NCBI GenBank assembly: GCA_030604795.1
Contig: JAUVVE010000023.1
Location: forward strand, 1-8,738
Length of the DNA stretch: 8,738 nt
Reading direction: 5' to 3'
Origin: Dehalococcoidia bacterium
GTDB lineage: Bacteria > Chloroflexota > Dehalococcoidia > GIF9 > UBA5629
Position numbers and translations under genes: made by a program. This document shows, piece after piece, positions 1 through 6,126 of this stretch (position 1 is its first letter; each line of letters opens with the position of its first letter). A model generated the notes under the pieces. It saw nothing but the letters and a program-made list of their open reading frames with translations. It was not told where the DNA came from and ran no database searches.

Positions 1-1181
1 CCGCCAGCGATGTCACAAAGGATTTCTGCTTCACGATAGACCGCCTCGCCCGTCAGGCAGCGGCCGACGTTGCAGTAGATCGAATTAGGGATGTAGGAGC
101 CGGGGCCATAGGGCAAGAATCCTACGCCTGGCATGTAGACCTCTGGCTTGCCGAGGTCAGAAGCCGTGTATCCAGCGGCGTAACCCAACTCAGTGGTCAT
201 GATGATCTCGGCTAGCTTCGCTCGGACATGGGGCGCTTTATGAACGTTGTTCACCTCGGCAGCGAGGGCTGCAGCCCCCAAGATGACGTCACCGATGGCC
301 GGCTTGCAGCCAGAATAAGAATGGCGGTGGAATAAGGCGAAGAGGAGGGCAAGGACGCCGCCATGTTGCCATTCGCCAGCGAGGAAGACCCTTTCCCAGG
401 GCACGAAGCAGTTGTCAAAGATCATGTAGGAATCTGTGGCCCCTGGCATAAAGCCGCGCTTGAAACGTTCCCTGGGCCTAACGTTGTGGATGGTAACTAC
501 TTGTTTCAGCCCTTCCCAGTCACCCGGGACGGCGAAGGCGACAGCATAGTCCTTGTCCTCGGAGCGCAATGCCCGGGTGGGCACTACCAGCACCTCGTCC
601 GCCACTGAGGCCTCGGAGATGTGCACCTTGCAGCCACTGACCACGATGCCATCGCTAAGCCTCTCCTTGATCCGCACGTAGGCATCGGGGTTCGGCTGGT
701 CGGCAGGCCTTAGCATCCTATCGCCCTTGACGTCCGTCTGAGCGCAGCAGCCTACCAAGTCCTCGGTTTGGAAGCGGATGAGCCACTTCTTGAAGTTCTC
801 ATGGTACTGGGTGGTGCCGTTGTTCATCTTGTCCGCTTCGTAGGATACGTTGTAGATAGCGTTGGTGGCGTCGATGCCCATGCACCGCTGGATGCAGCCG
901 CCCACCTTCTGGCAGAGCATACGGGTCATGTCCTGCTTGTTGTGCAGGTCATCGGTGTTCTGATGGATGTGAGTAAAGCGGTTGATCCGCTCACCAGTGA
1001 GATGAGAGATGGCGGTGCACAGATCTTGGTTCTCTGGCTTGGCCGCTTCGTCGAACGTGGTGCCAATGGTGTTGATGCAGTTAAGCTGGCGCTCATCCGT
1101 TCGGTCGATCAGTTCGCCGTTGAAGTATATGTTCCGCCTCATCTTGGCCAACCCTTGGATGTATTGCTCCTTTGTCCTCAT
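1..1181 (-). CDS. 4-hydroxybutyryl-CoA dehydratase-like flavin/4Fe-4S protein (HpaB/AbfD family), 3' end beyond window
   Basis: The family dehydrates 4-hydroxybutyryl-CoA to crotonyl-CoA (with vinylacetyl-CoA isomerase activity) using FAD and a 4Fe-4S cluster, in the cytoplasm. Only the first 393 codons are present. AbfD is about 490 residues, so roughly the last 100 are missing. Seen here: a C96-IQR-C100 pair and H285-x6-C292-K293, which align with the AbfD cluster ligands Cys99, Cys103, His292, Cys299 and with Lys300; Tyr289 falls at Tyr296. The HpaB-type oxygenases of the same fold lack these ligands, so a true flavin monooxygenase is unlikely. Asp250 sits where, from memory of the family, AbfD has Glu257, so the substrate may differ. 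The ATG at 1181 is preceded by AAGGAGGAG at 1184-1192, a strong ribosome binding site though close to the start. The gene is monocistronic on its 5' side, separated from dnaN by a terminator. Family is confident; exact substrate is not. Confidence 0.88.
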   Translation of the reverse strand, partial: MRTKEQYIQGLAKMRRNIYFNGELIDRTDERQLNCINTIGTTFDEAAKPENQDLCTAISHLTGERINRFTHIHQNTDDLHNKQDMTRMLCQKVGGCIQRCMGIDATNAIYNVSYEADKMNNGTTQYHENFKKWLIRFQTEDLVGCCAQTDVKGDRMLRPADQPNPDAYVRIKERLSDGIVVSGCKVHISEASVADEVLVVPTRALRSEDKDYAVAFAVPGDWEGLKQVVTIHNVRPRERFKRGFMPGATDSYMIFDNCFVPWERVFLAGEWQHGGVLALLFALFHRHSYSGCKPAIGDVILGAAALAAEVNNVHKAPHVRAKLAEIIMTTELGYAAGYTASDLGKPEVYMPGVGFLPYGPGSYIPNSIYCNVGRCLTGEAVYREAEILCDIAG

Positions 1182-1446
1182 TTCTCCTCCTTACTCGATA
1201 AGTAACTAACTTGCGGCCCTGACATTTCATTCAGGTAGACAATTAGTTGCTACCATCGTACCAAACTCGGGCGACAATGTCACATAGGGTCACGTTATGA
1301 TCCGTCGCTGGTCATTGTTGCGACGCAATACCACCAGAAGCATCCCCTTTGAGCTAGCTTTGTCGAAATAGCAGGGAGACACTATGTTTTACAGAAGGAT
1401 TGTCGTTTACATCCCAGATGAGAAAACGTACAAGGCGTTGAAGCAC
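1182..1446. other. Non-coding gap between dnaN terminator and dehydratase-like gene
   Basis: Together with the terminator this makes a 318-nt gap with no convincing gene. It holds the predicted promoter and ribosome binding site of the dehydratase-like gene. It also has a weak inverted repeat (CGTCGC at 1303-1308, GCGACG at 1320-1325, 11-nt loop), and a 41-codon plus-strand open frame starting at 1384 that runs into the dnaN terminator and the dnaN 3' end. I see no tRNA, riboswitch or mobile element. Confidence 0.6.
1255..1283 (-). promoter_or_regulatory. Predicted sigma70-type promoter of the dehydratase-like gene
   Basis: On the minus strand, GTGACA (-35, 1278-1283, 5 of 6 consensus bases) and TACGAT (-10, 1255-1260, 4 of 6) are 17 nt apart. 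Transcription would start near 1248, giving a leader of about 65 nt before the strong ribosome binding site. Prediction from consensus only. Confidence 0.5.
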
Positions 1447-1473
1447 AAAAAAAGGGGAGCATTGTTGCTCCCC
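1447..1473 (-). terminator. Intrinsic terminator downstream of dnaN
   Basis: Read on the minus strand, a perfect 8-bp stem GGGGAGCA/TGCTCCCC (1454-1461 with 1466-1473) closes a 4-nt loop and is followed by seven T residues (1447-1453). It lies 26 nt past the dnaN stop codon. The plus strand has no T-run after the hairpin, so it works only for leftward transcription. Confidence 0.93.
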
Positions 1474-1499
1474 TCAATTTCTCTGCGGTTACTGGTAAG

Positions 1500-2627
1500 T
1501 CACCATTGAACGAACATAGGCATGACTACGTGGAGGTAATTGTCGATGCCGACGGGGCGGAGGACGCCCGGGCTCGAGGGGGTGGTGGTTTCCAAGGCGA
1601 CCTGGTTTTGGGAGAGAACAGCCAAGACATCTGAGAGGTATTTGGCGTTGAAAGCGATCTTCGCTGGCTGGCCGTCAACCATGGCATCGATTTCTCCGAC
1701 GTTGTCACCGATTTCCTCAGCTCGCGCTGAGATGTTTATTTTCCCTGGATTCAGTTCAGCGCCGGGGGTAGCTTCTAAGCGGACAATGCCGCTGCCATCC
1801 CGAGCGAAGATAGAGGCCATTCTAATAGCTCGCAGGAACTCAGCAACATCAACGACAGCGCGGGTTTCATAGCTCTGTGGGATGAGTTGGGAGTAGTTGG
1901 GGAAAGTGCCCTGGATGAGTTGCGAGACCATCTCTATGTTCTTCAGGCGAAATAGTGCCTGGCTCTTTTGCTGATTCACGGTGATTTCGACTGTCTCTTC
2001 CTCGTCAGCGAGGAAGCGACCCAGTTCGTTTAGAGCTCGCGCGGGGATGATTACTGCAGTCTTGTCACCAGCCGGTGACAGCAGGGAGGCATTATGGACG
2101 GCCAGTCTGAAGCCATCGGCCGCTGCAAGGGTGAGTTTATCCCCGTCGAATTCAAGCTGGACGCCAGTGAGTACAGGACGGGACTCTTCGGTGGCTGCGG
2201 CAAAGGCCACCTGACTGATTGCCAGTCTGAGGGCTTCGGCCTCGATCTTGGTAGCCATACCATCGCCGACCTCGGGGATGGGCGGGAAATCTGCGGCGTC
2301 AAGGCCATTGATGCGCGCATCGAAGCGTGCGCATTTGAGCTGCAGAGTGTGCTGACTGAGGGTCATGTCGACACGGTCGTTGGGCAGGGAGCTGGCGAAT
2401 TCGGTGAGAAGACGGGCTGGGATGGTAATGGCGCCTTCCTCCTCCACTTTGGCGCCAATCCAGCAGCTAATGGCCATTTCTAGGTTGGTGGCAGCTAACT
2501 TGAGGCGGGATTCGTCGGTAGCCATGAGGACGTTCTGAGTGATGGGCAAGGGGCTTCTTGTGGCTACGGCCCTACCAACGATGCCTAGACCCTTGTTGAG
2601 GTTTTCTTGAAGGCAGGACAGTTTCAT
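1500..2627 (-). CDS. dnaN: DNA polymerase III beta subunit (sliding clamp)
   Basis: DnaN dimerises into the ring clamp that tethers DNA polymerase III to DNA and recruits ligases, MutS, translesion polymerases and other partners. The 375-residue length is normal, and the three clamp domains fall at about 1-120, 128-245 and 246-375. Recognisable signatures are an N-terminus MKLSCLQENLNKGL, the middle-domain GTFPNYSQLIPQ motif, and a C-terminus ending VVMPMFVQW, equivalent to the usual MPM(R)(L) tail that lines the partner-binding pocket. The ATG at 2627 has only a G-rich stretch upstream (GGGGGGT) as a ribosome binding site. It is transcribed alone: a near-consensus promoter lies between it and moaC, and a strong terminator follows. 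The usual neighbours dnaA, recF and gyrB are absent from this window, and I saw no DnaA-box cluster, so this is probably not the origin. Confidence 0.97.
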   Translation of the reverse strand: MKLSCLQENLNKGLGIVGRAVATRSPLPITQNVLMATDESRLKLAATNLEMAISCWIGAKVEEEGAITIPARLLTEFASSLPNDRVDMTLSQHTLQLKCARFDARINGLDAADFPPIPEVGDGMATKIEAEALRLAISQVAFAAATEESRPVLTGVQLEFDGDKLTLAAADGFRLAVHNASLLSPAGDKTAVIIPARALNELGRFLADEEETVEITVNQQKSQALFRLKNIEMVSQLIQGTFPNYSQLIPQSYETRAVVDVAEFLRAIRMASIFARDGSGIVRLEATPGAELNPGKINISARAEEIGDNVGEIDAMVDGQPAKIAFNAKYLSDVLAVLSQNQVALETTTPSSPGVLRPVGIDNYLHVVMPMFVQW

Positions 2628-2656
2628 GGCACACCCCCCGCAGTTATAGTATGAAG

Positions 2657-2685
2657 AGTATACTCTGCTGGGTCTGCTAAGTCAA
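2657..2685 (-). promoter_or_regulatory. Predicted strong promoter of dnaN, with palindrome over the -10
   Basis: On the minus strand, TTGACT (2680-2685, 5 of 6) and TATACT (2657-2662, 5 of 6) are separated by exactly 17 nt. The predicted start, near 2650, leaves a leader of about 23 nt. The -10 is embedded in a 12-bp perfect palindrome AGAGTATACTCT (2655-2666), which could be an operator or merely a by-product of the TATA-like core. The -35 begins 11 nt after the moaC stop and no terminator separates them, so read-through from the moa genes is also possible. Confidence 0.78.
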
Positions 2686-2696
2686 TTAGTTCAGGG

Positions 2697-3155
2697 TTAT
2701 TCCAGGGCAATGGTACCGCTCTTGCCACCGCTTTTGCTGGTGAGGCGGATGTTCTCAAGGCGGAGTGTTGCGTCCACGGTTTTGCACATGTCGTAGATGG
2801 TCAGGCCACTGATGGCAACGGCTGTTAAAGCCTCCATCTCAAAGCCGGTCTTGCCGCTGCCTTTGACCGTAGCCGTGATTTCTACTGCTGAGGCCTGCTG
2901 GTCCAAGGAGAATTCTATATTGACGTTGTCGATGAGAAGCGGGTGGCATAGAGGGATAAGGCGGTGGGTTTGCTTTGCCGCCATGATGCCGGCGACGCGA
3001 GCCGCGGCTAGAACGTCTCCCTTAGGCAGGTTGCCTTCCTTGACCAAGCTTAAGGTTGAAGCCTGCATCACTACCCTGCCTTTAGCTGCAGCTTGTCTGG
3101 CGGTGACTGCTTTCGCACTGACGTCTACCATGCTGATATCTGGAGATGGACTCAT
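2697..3155 (-). CDS. moaC: Cyclic pyranopterin monophosphate synthase MoaC
   Basis: MoaC converts 3',8-cyclo-7,8-dihydro-GTP, the MoaA product, to cyclic pyranopterin monophosphate in molybdenum cofactor synthesis. The 152 residues match the family length. Visible motifs are MVDVSAK at 9-15, PKGDV with Lys45 (equivalent to E. coli Lys51), LIPLCHPL with His71, the MEALTAVA block from 107, and YDMCKTVD with Asp122 and Lys125, which correspond to the catalytic Asp128/Lys131 pair in E. coli. The ATG at 3155 lies 2 nt after the moaA stop. Its ribosome binding site AGGAGG is formed by the last two glycine codons of moaA, which argues for coupled translation with moaA and fixes this start. It is the last gene of the fbp-rdgB-moaA-moaC cluster. 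Confidence 0.97.
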   Translation of the reverse strand: MSPSPDISMVDVSAKAVTARQAAAKGRVVMQASTLSLVKEGNLPKGDVLAAARVAGIMAAKQTHRLIPLCHPLLIDNVNIEFSLDQQASAVEITATVKGSGKTGFEMEALTAVAISGLTIYDMCKTVDATLRLENIRLTSKSGGKSGTIALE

Positions 3156-3157
3156 GT

Positions 3158-4174
3158 CTAACCTCCTACCTGGGACATGTGGCGCTTTTGGGTGGTGGCT
3201 CCTTCGGACAGGTGGTGCTTGCCGGGCTTCCTACGAATAGCCTCCGTAATGGCCTGTTTCAGTTCTTGCGGTGGGGCGCCATCGCGTAGTGGCTGGCGTA
3301 GATCGACCTCTTCGTCACTGAGGAGGCAGGGGCGGAGTCTGCCTTCAGCGGTAAGGCGGAGGCGGTTGCAATTGAAGCAGAAGTGCTGGCTAACTGGGGT
3401 GATGAAGCCTATGGTGCCGGTGGCGTGGGGGAAACGGAAGTATTTGGCTGGGCCATTGCCGGCGATGGGCAGGCAGGGCTCCAGTGTCCCTAAGCCGCTC
3501 AGATGCCTCGTTATCTCTTGAGCGGGCATGAACTGAGGGTGGAGATTGGTCTTGCCTCCTGTTGAGTGCCCCTCTGGGGGATTTTCTGTGGCGAAGGGCA
3601 TTAACTCGATGAAACGCACATGCCAGCCCTCAGCTATGGTCAAGTTGGCGAAGTCCACAAGCTCATCGTCGTTTATGCCGCGCATGACTACCATATTGAT
3701 TTTGACCGGACTGAGTCCACAAGCTTTGGCAGCTTCGATGCCTTGCAGCACTTCGCTTAGCTTGCGGTGGCGGGTGATACGCTCAAACTTGTCTCGACGT
3801 AAGGAATCCAGGCTGATGTTGACTCGTTTCAGGCCAGCTTGTGCAAGCTCACTGGCATAGTCCTTGAGCAGAATACCATTGGTGGTCAGGGAGATGTCAT
3901 CGATTGTGCTTATTTCAGCTAGCATGGCCACTAGCTCGGTGAGTTTGGCTCTGACCAATGGTTCACCGCCGGTTAGCCTGAGCTTGTTGATGCCCAGTTC
4001 AGCAGCTAGCCTGGCAATGGTGGCAATCTCCTCGTAAGTGAGGATTTCGCTGTGAGGTAGAAGACGGGTGCCTTCGGCTGGCAGACAGTAGGTACAGCGA
4101 AGGTTGCACCGGTCGGTCACCGAAATACGCAGATAGTTGATGGGGCGGTTAAAGGCGTCGGAAAGTCCGGTCAT
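3158..4174 (-). CDS. moaA: GTP 3',8-cyclase MoaA (radical SAM)
   Basis: MoaA uses S-adenosylmethionine radical chemistry to cyclise GTP to 3',8-cyclo-7,8-dihydro-GTP, the first step of molybdopterin synthesis. The 338-residue protein has the N-terminal radical SAM cluster C23-x3-C27-x2-C30 (CNLRCTYC) and the SAM-binding GGEP at 69-72. It also has the second, substrate-binding 4Fe-4S site C266-x2-C269-x13-C283 within CFNCNRLRLT...RPC. It ends in MSQVGG, the conserved C-terminal double glycine needed for catalysis, so the gene looks intact. Its ATG overlaps the rdgB stop codon in an ATGA arrangement, with GAGGGAG as ribosome binding site inside rdgB, indicating translational coupling. MoaD, MoaE and MogA are not in the window and must be encoded elsewhere. 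Confidence 0.98.
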   Translation of the reverse strand: MTGLSDAFNRPINYLRISVTDRCNLRCTYCLPAEGTRLLPHSEILTYEEIATIARLAAELGINKLRLTGGEPLVRAKLTELVAMLAEISTIDDISLTTNGILLKDYASELAQAGLKRVNISLDSLRRDKFERITRHRKLSEVLQGIEAAKACGLSPVKINMVVMRGINDDELVDFANLTIAEGWHVRFIELMPFATENPPEGHSTGGKTNLHPQFMPAQEITRHLSGLGTLEPCLPIAGNGPAKYFRFPHATGTIGFITPVSQHFCFNCNRLRLTAEGRLRPCLLSDEEVDLRQPLRDGAPPQELKQAITEAIRRKPGKHHLSEGATTQKRHMSQVGG

Positions 4175-4779
4175 GGTTTGACTCCCTCGGCAAGCTGCTC
4201 TAGGACGCGGTAGGCTTCCTTGGCAGCGCTGCTACGGTGGCTGATCTGATTCTTTGTTTCGGGAGGGAGTTCGGCCATCGTTTTATCGAATTGAGGAAGG
4301 TAGAAAACCGGGTCGTAGCCAAATCCGTTGCCGCCTCTGGGTTCGAGAGCGATTAAGCCGTGGCACTCTCCGCAGCACAGTTCTGTCTTTCCCTCAGGGG
4401 TAGCTATGGCGATAACGCATTTGAAGCGAGCGGTTCGTTTTTCCCAGGGAACCTCGTTTAGCTTGGCAAGAAGGTGTTGAACCCTGTCCTCGTCGCTGGC
4501 CTCATCGCCGGCAAAGCGAGCTGAGAGAATGCCAGGGGCACCACCAAGAGCATCGACTTCAAGTCCGGAATCGTCAGCCAGCGTGATCAGGCAGCTTAGG
4601 CCAGCGTAAGTGGTAGCCTTTAGCCGGGCGTTGTCCTCAAAGCTGGTATTCGCTTCACGGACAGGCATATCCAGGCCTTCCTCGGCCAAGGTCACCAGTT
4701 CGAAATGCAGCCCCTCGAGGAGATAACGATATTCGCGGGTCTTACCCTGATTGGTTGTAGCCAGAAGAAGCTTGGGCAT
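4171..4779 (-). CDS. rdgB: XTP/dITP diphosphatase (RdgB/HAM1, non-canonical purine NTP pyrophosphatase)
   Basis: The enzyme hydrolyses dITP, ITP and XTP to the monophosphate and pyrophosphate, keeping deaminated purines out of DNA and RNA. At 202 residues it has the normal length and every family signature: LATTNQGK near the N-terminus with Lys13, FEDNARLKA at 47-55, ADDSGLEVDAL at 68-78 with the metal/catalytic aspartates 69-70, SARFAG at 86-91, GFGYDPVF at 152-159, and SHR at 180-182. It begins 13 nt after the fbp stop with a weak GAGAG ribosome binding site, and its stop overlaps the moaA start by 4 nt. The cluster with moaA links two purine-nucleotide enzymes, but the association may simply be operon packing. 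Confidence 0.96.
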   Translation of the reverse strand: MPKLLLATTNQGKTREYRYLLEGLHFELVTLAEEGLDMPVREANTSFEDNARLKATTYAGLSCLITLADDSGLEVDALGGAPGILSARFAGDEASDEDRVQHLLAKLNEVPWEKRTARFKCVIAIATPEGKTELCCGECHGLIALEPRGGNGFGYDPVFYLPQFDKTMAELPPETKNQISHRSSAAKEAYRVLEQLAEGVKP

Positions 4780-4792
4780 TTCTCTCGGTCGC

Positions 4793-5887
4793 CTAAATGT
4801 TTTCGAATCTTCCCTCGAGCTTCTTCATCACCTGAGGCAGGGTAGTGTACTCCATTTCGTGTAGAGGCAGGCGGTGGGGCTCAAAGGGTCCAAGGCGGCG
4901 CAGCACGTCAGCAATGTCGTTTGCCTGCTTGCGAGCATTGTCGAATGCTAGGTCATCGAACATGTCACGAGGTCCGACCAGTGTGCCCTCCGCAAGCTGG
5001 AAACCGGCGGCAATCACCCGGGGTGGACCGTCAAAGCGTGAAGGATTGCTCTCGTTGACAGCTACTGGCATCAGAGGACCATGGTGAGAGCCTCTCATCC
5101 AGCCTTCCACTATGTTGGGGGAAGCGAAAGGTTCGAGTATCTCGCCTACGGCCGGGAATGTCCCCTGGGAGCGGACGATACACACCGGATCGTCCTTGCC
5201 GACATATCTACCGGCGATTAGGGCCAGTTTCTGCGTGGAAGAAACGGCGGCTATCTCACCACTGTCCCGATGGTAGACAGCTTTAACGGCGTAGCGACCG
5301 GGCGCGCCGATGAAAACCAGCATATCATAGATTTCATCGGGGGCATGGAAGACTATCTTCTTGCTCTCCTTCACATCGTGAACTTCGAAAGAGAAACCGC
5401 CATGCATATTGGCGGCGATGACCAGTCCGATAGTGTTAAAGGGGTCAGCAAACATCTTGTAGAGGGGCAGGTTCCAGGCCCCGGAGGCGGTTTTGTCCGC
5501 CATGAAAATGATGATGGTTTCGGCTTCGCGCTCCTCGAACTGCATCTCAGCGACCCCGGGGCCCATTCCCCTGACGTTGCCGGCGAAAGCATCGGCCAGG
5601 AGGTCTTGGCCGGCACCGTGCAGCTTCAGTTTCTTGGCTACCTCAGCGCAGCTGATGAAAACATCCCAACCCAGTTTGTGAATCTGGTTGCTGTCCTCCC
5701 CATGCTGGTGCGTCATTATTAGCTGAAGGTCGTCACCGCACCTGGTAACATGATAGTCAATGAGCAGGCCTTCTTGCTTAGCTTGAGCCATACCTTGTTC
5801 GGCTTTGCTCAACACGTCTGGATGTGAACTGGAATGGCCAACGTAGCCGCCGATATCAGCCTTGATTGCACTTAGAGTTATCTGCAT
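4793..5887 (-). CDS. fbp: Bifunctional fructose-1,6-bisphosphate aldolase/phosphatase (archaeal type, FBPase class V)
   Basis: This enzyme condenses glyceraldehyde 3-phosphate and dihydroxyacetone phosphate and then dephosphorylates the product to fructose 6-phosphate, making gluconeogenesis unidirectional. It is typical of archaea and of deep-branching, often autotrophic or anaerobic bacteria. The 364 residues carry the Mg ligands known from the Sulfolobus tokodaii enzyme: Asp11, His18, Asp52-Asp53 and Gln94, then Asp131 and Asp232-Asp233. The aldolase residues are also present: the Schiff-base lysine Lys231 with Tyr228 in the motif YVGKDD, and Tyr347. From Gln94 on, numbering is one lower than in the archaeal protein. 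Both activities should therefore be intact. The ATG at 5887 has AGGAAGGAGT just upstream. It heads the cluster with rdgB, moaA and moaC. I could not find a convincing promoter in the 92 nt between it and the repeat element. Confidence 0.97.
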   Translation of the reverse strand: MQITLSAIKADIGGYVGHSSSHPDVLSKAEQGMAQAKQEGLLIDYHVTRCGDDLQLIMTHQHGEDSNQIHKLGWDVFISCAEVAKKLKLHGAGQDLLADAFAGNVRGMGPGVAEMQFEEREAETIIIFMADKTASGAWNLPLYKMFADPFNTIGLVIAANMHGGFSFEVHDVKESKKIVFHAPDEIYDMLVFIGAPGRYAVKAVYHRDSGEIAAVSSTQKLALIAGRYVGKDDPVCIVRSQGTFPAVGEILEPFASPNIVEGWMRGSHHGPLMPVAVNESNPSRFDGPPRVIAAGFQLAEGTLVGPRDMFDDLAFDNARKQANDIADVLRRLGPFEPHRLPLHEMEYTTLPQVMKKLEGRFENI

Positions 5888-5925
5888 CTTACTCCTTCCT
5901 GGTTGTCATTTCATATGGTCGGCTA

Positions 5926-5948
5926 TTGTTAACTAGGTTGTCTAACAA
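5926..5948. repeat. Short inverted repeat upstream of fbp
   Basis: TTGTTA (5926-5931) and TAACAA (5943-5948) are perfect reverse complements separated by 11 nt, about 40-60 nt upstream of the fbp start. The motif GGTTGTC also occurs twice nearby, at 5901 and 5937. It could be an operator or leader hairpin, but a 6-bp arm is weak evidence. Confidence 0.25.
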
Positions 5949-5979
5949 ACCTATCTGTAACCGTGAGCCCCTCGCCTTG

Positions 5980-6084
5980 TGTCATTCTGAGCGAAGCGAA
6001 GAATCTCGCACAGTTCAGGACGAACTCCGCGACCGAACCTTACGCAGAACCCAGAGCCCCTTCGCTGTGTCGCTCAGGGTGACA
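5980..6084. repeat. MITE-like palindromic repeat element with imperfect terminal inverted repeats
   Basis: The left end is TGTCATTCTGAGCGAAGCGAAG (shown here to mark 5980-6001). The right end (6060-6084) reads, on the other strand, TGTCACCCTGAGCGA, then CAC, then AGCGAAG. The arms match at 20 of 22 positions apart from one 3-nt insertion. About 58 nt lie between them, including a small hairpin GTTC-AGGAC-GAAC. There is no coding capacity for a transposase and no obvious target-site duplication. The left-end consensus is a widespread intergenic repeat that shows up in many bacterial genomes, where chance translation yields the peptide CHSERSEESR; that recognition is from memory. It lies between the mutase and fbp and would fold into a long RNA hairpin if transcribed. 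Confidence 0.85.
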
Positions 6085-6110
6085 AGTAAAGCCTGTTATT
6101 GTCAGCTTGT

Positions 6111-6126
6111 GCTCTTATATAAGAGC
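6111..6126. repeat. 16-bp perfect palindrome over the mutase stop codon
   Basis: GCTCTTATATAAGAGC is fully self-complementary and includes the mutase TAA stop (6115-6117). As RNA it could form a stem of about 6 bp with a 4-nt loop. No T-run follows on the minus strand, so it is not a standard intrinsic terminator. It may add to the 3'-end structure made by the repeat element 26 nt downstream. Confidence 0.6.

Noticed and set aside
768..1205. Plus-strand open frame of 145 codons
   Set aside because: It lies entirely antisense to the dehydratase-like gene, whose cluster motifs are unmistakable, and its peptide has no recognisable features.
1303..1325. Inverted repeat CGTCGC/GCGACG as terminator or operator
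   Set aside because: Six-base arms with an 11-nt loop and no T-run; too weak to call.
1182..2696. Replication origin near dnaN
   Set aside because: No DnaA-box cluster (TTATCCACA-like) or AT-rich unwinding stretch was found, and dnaA is absent.
5270..5722. Plus-strand open frame of 150 codons
   Set aside because: Antisense to fbp across its catalytic residues; a shadow frame.
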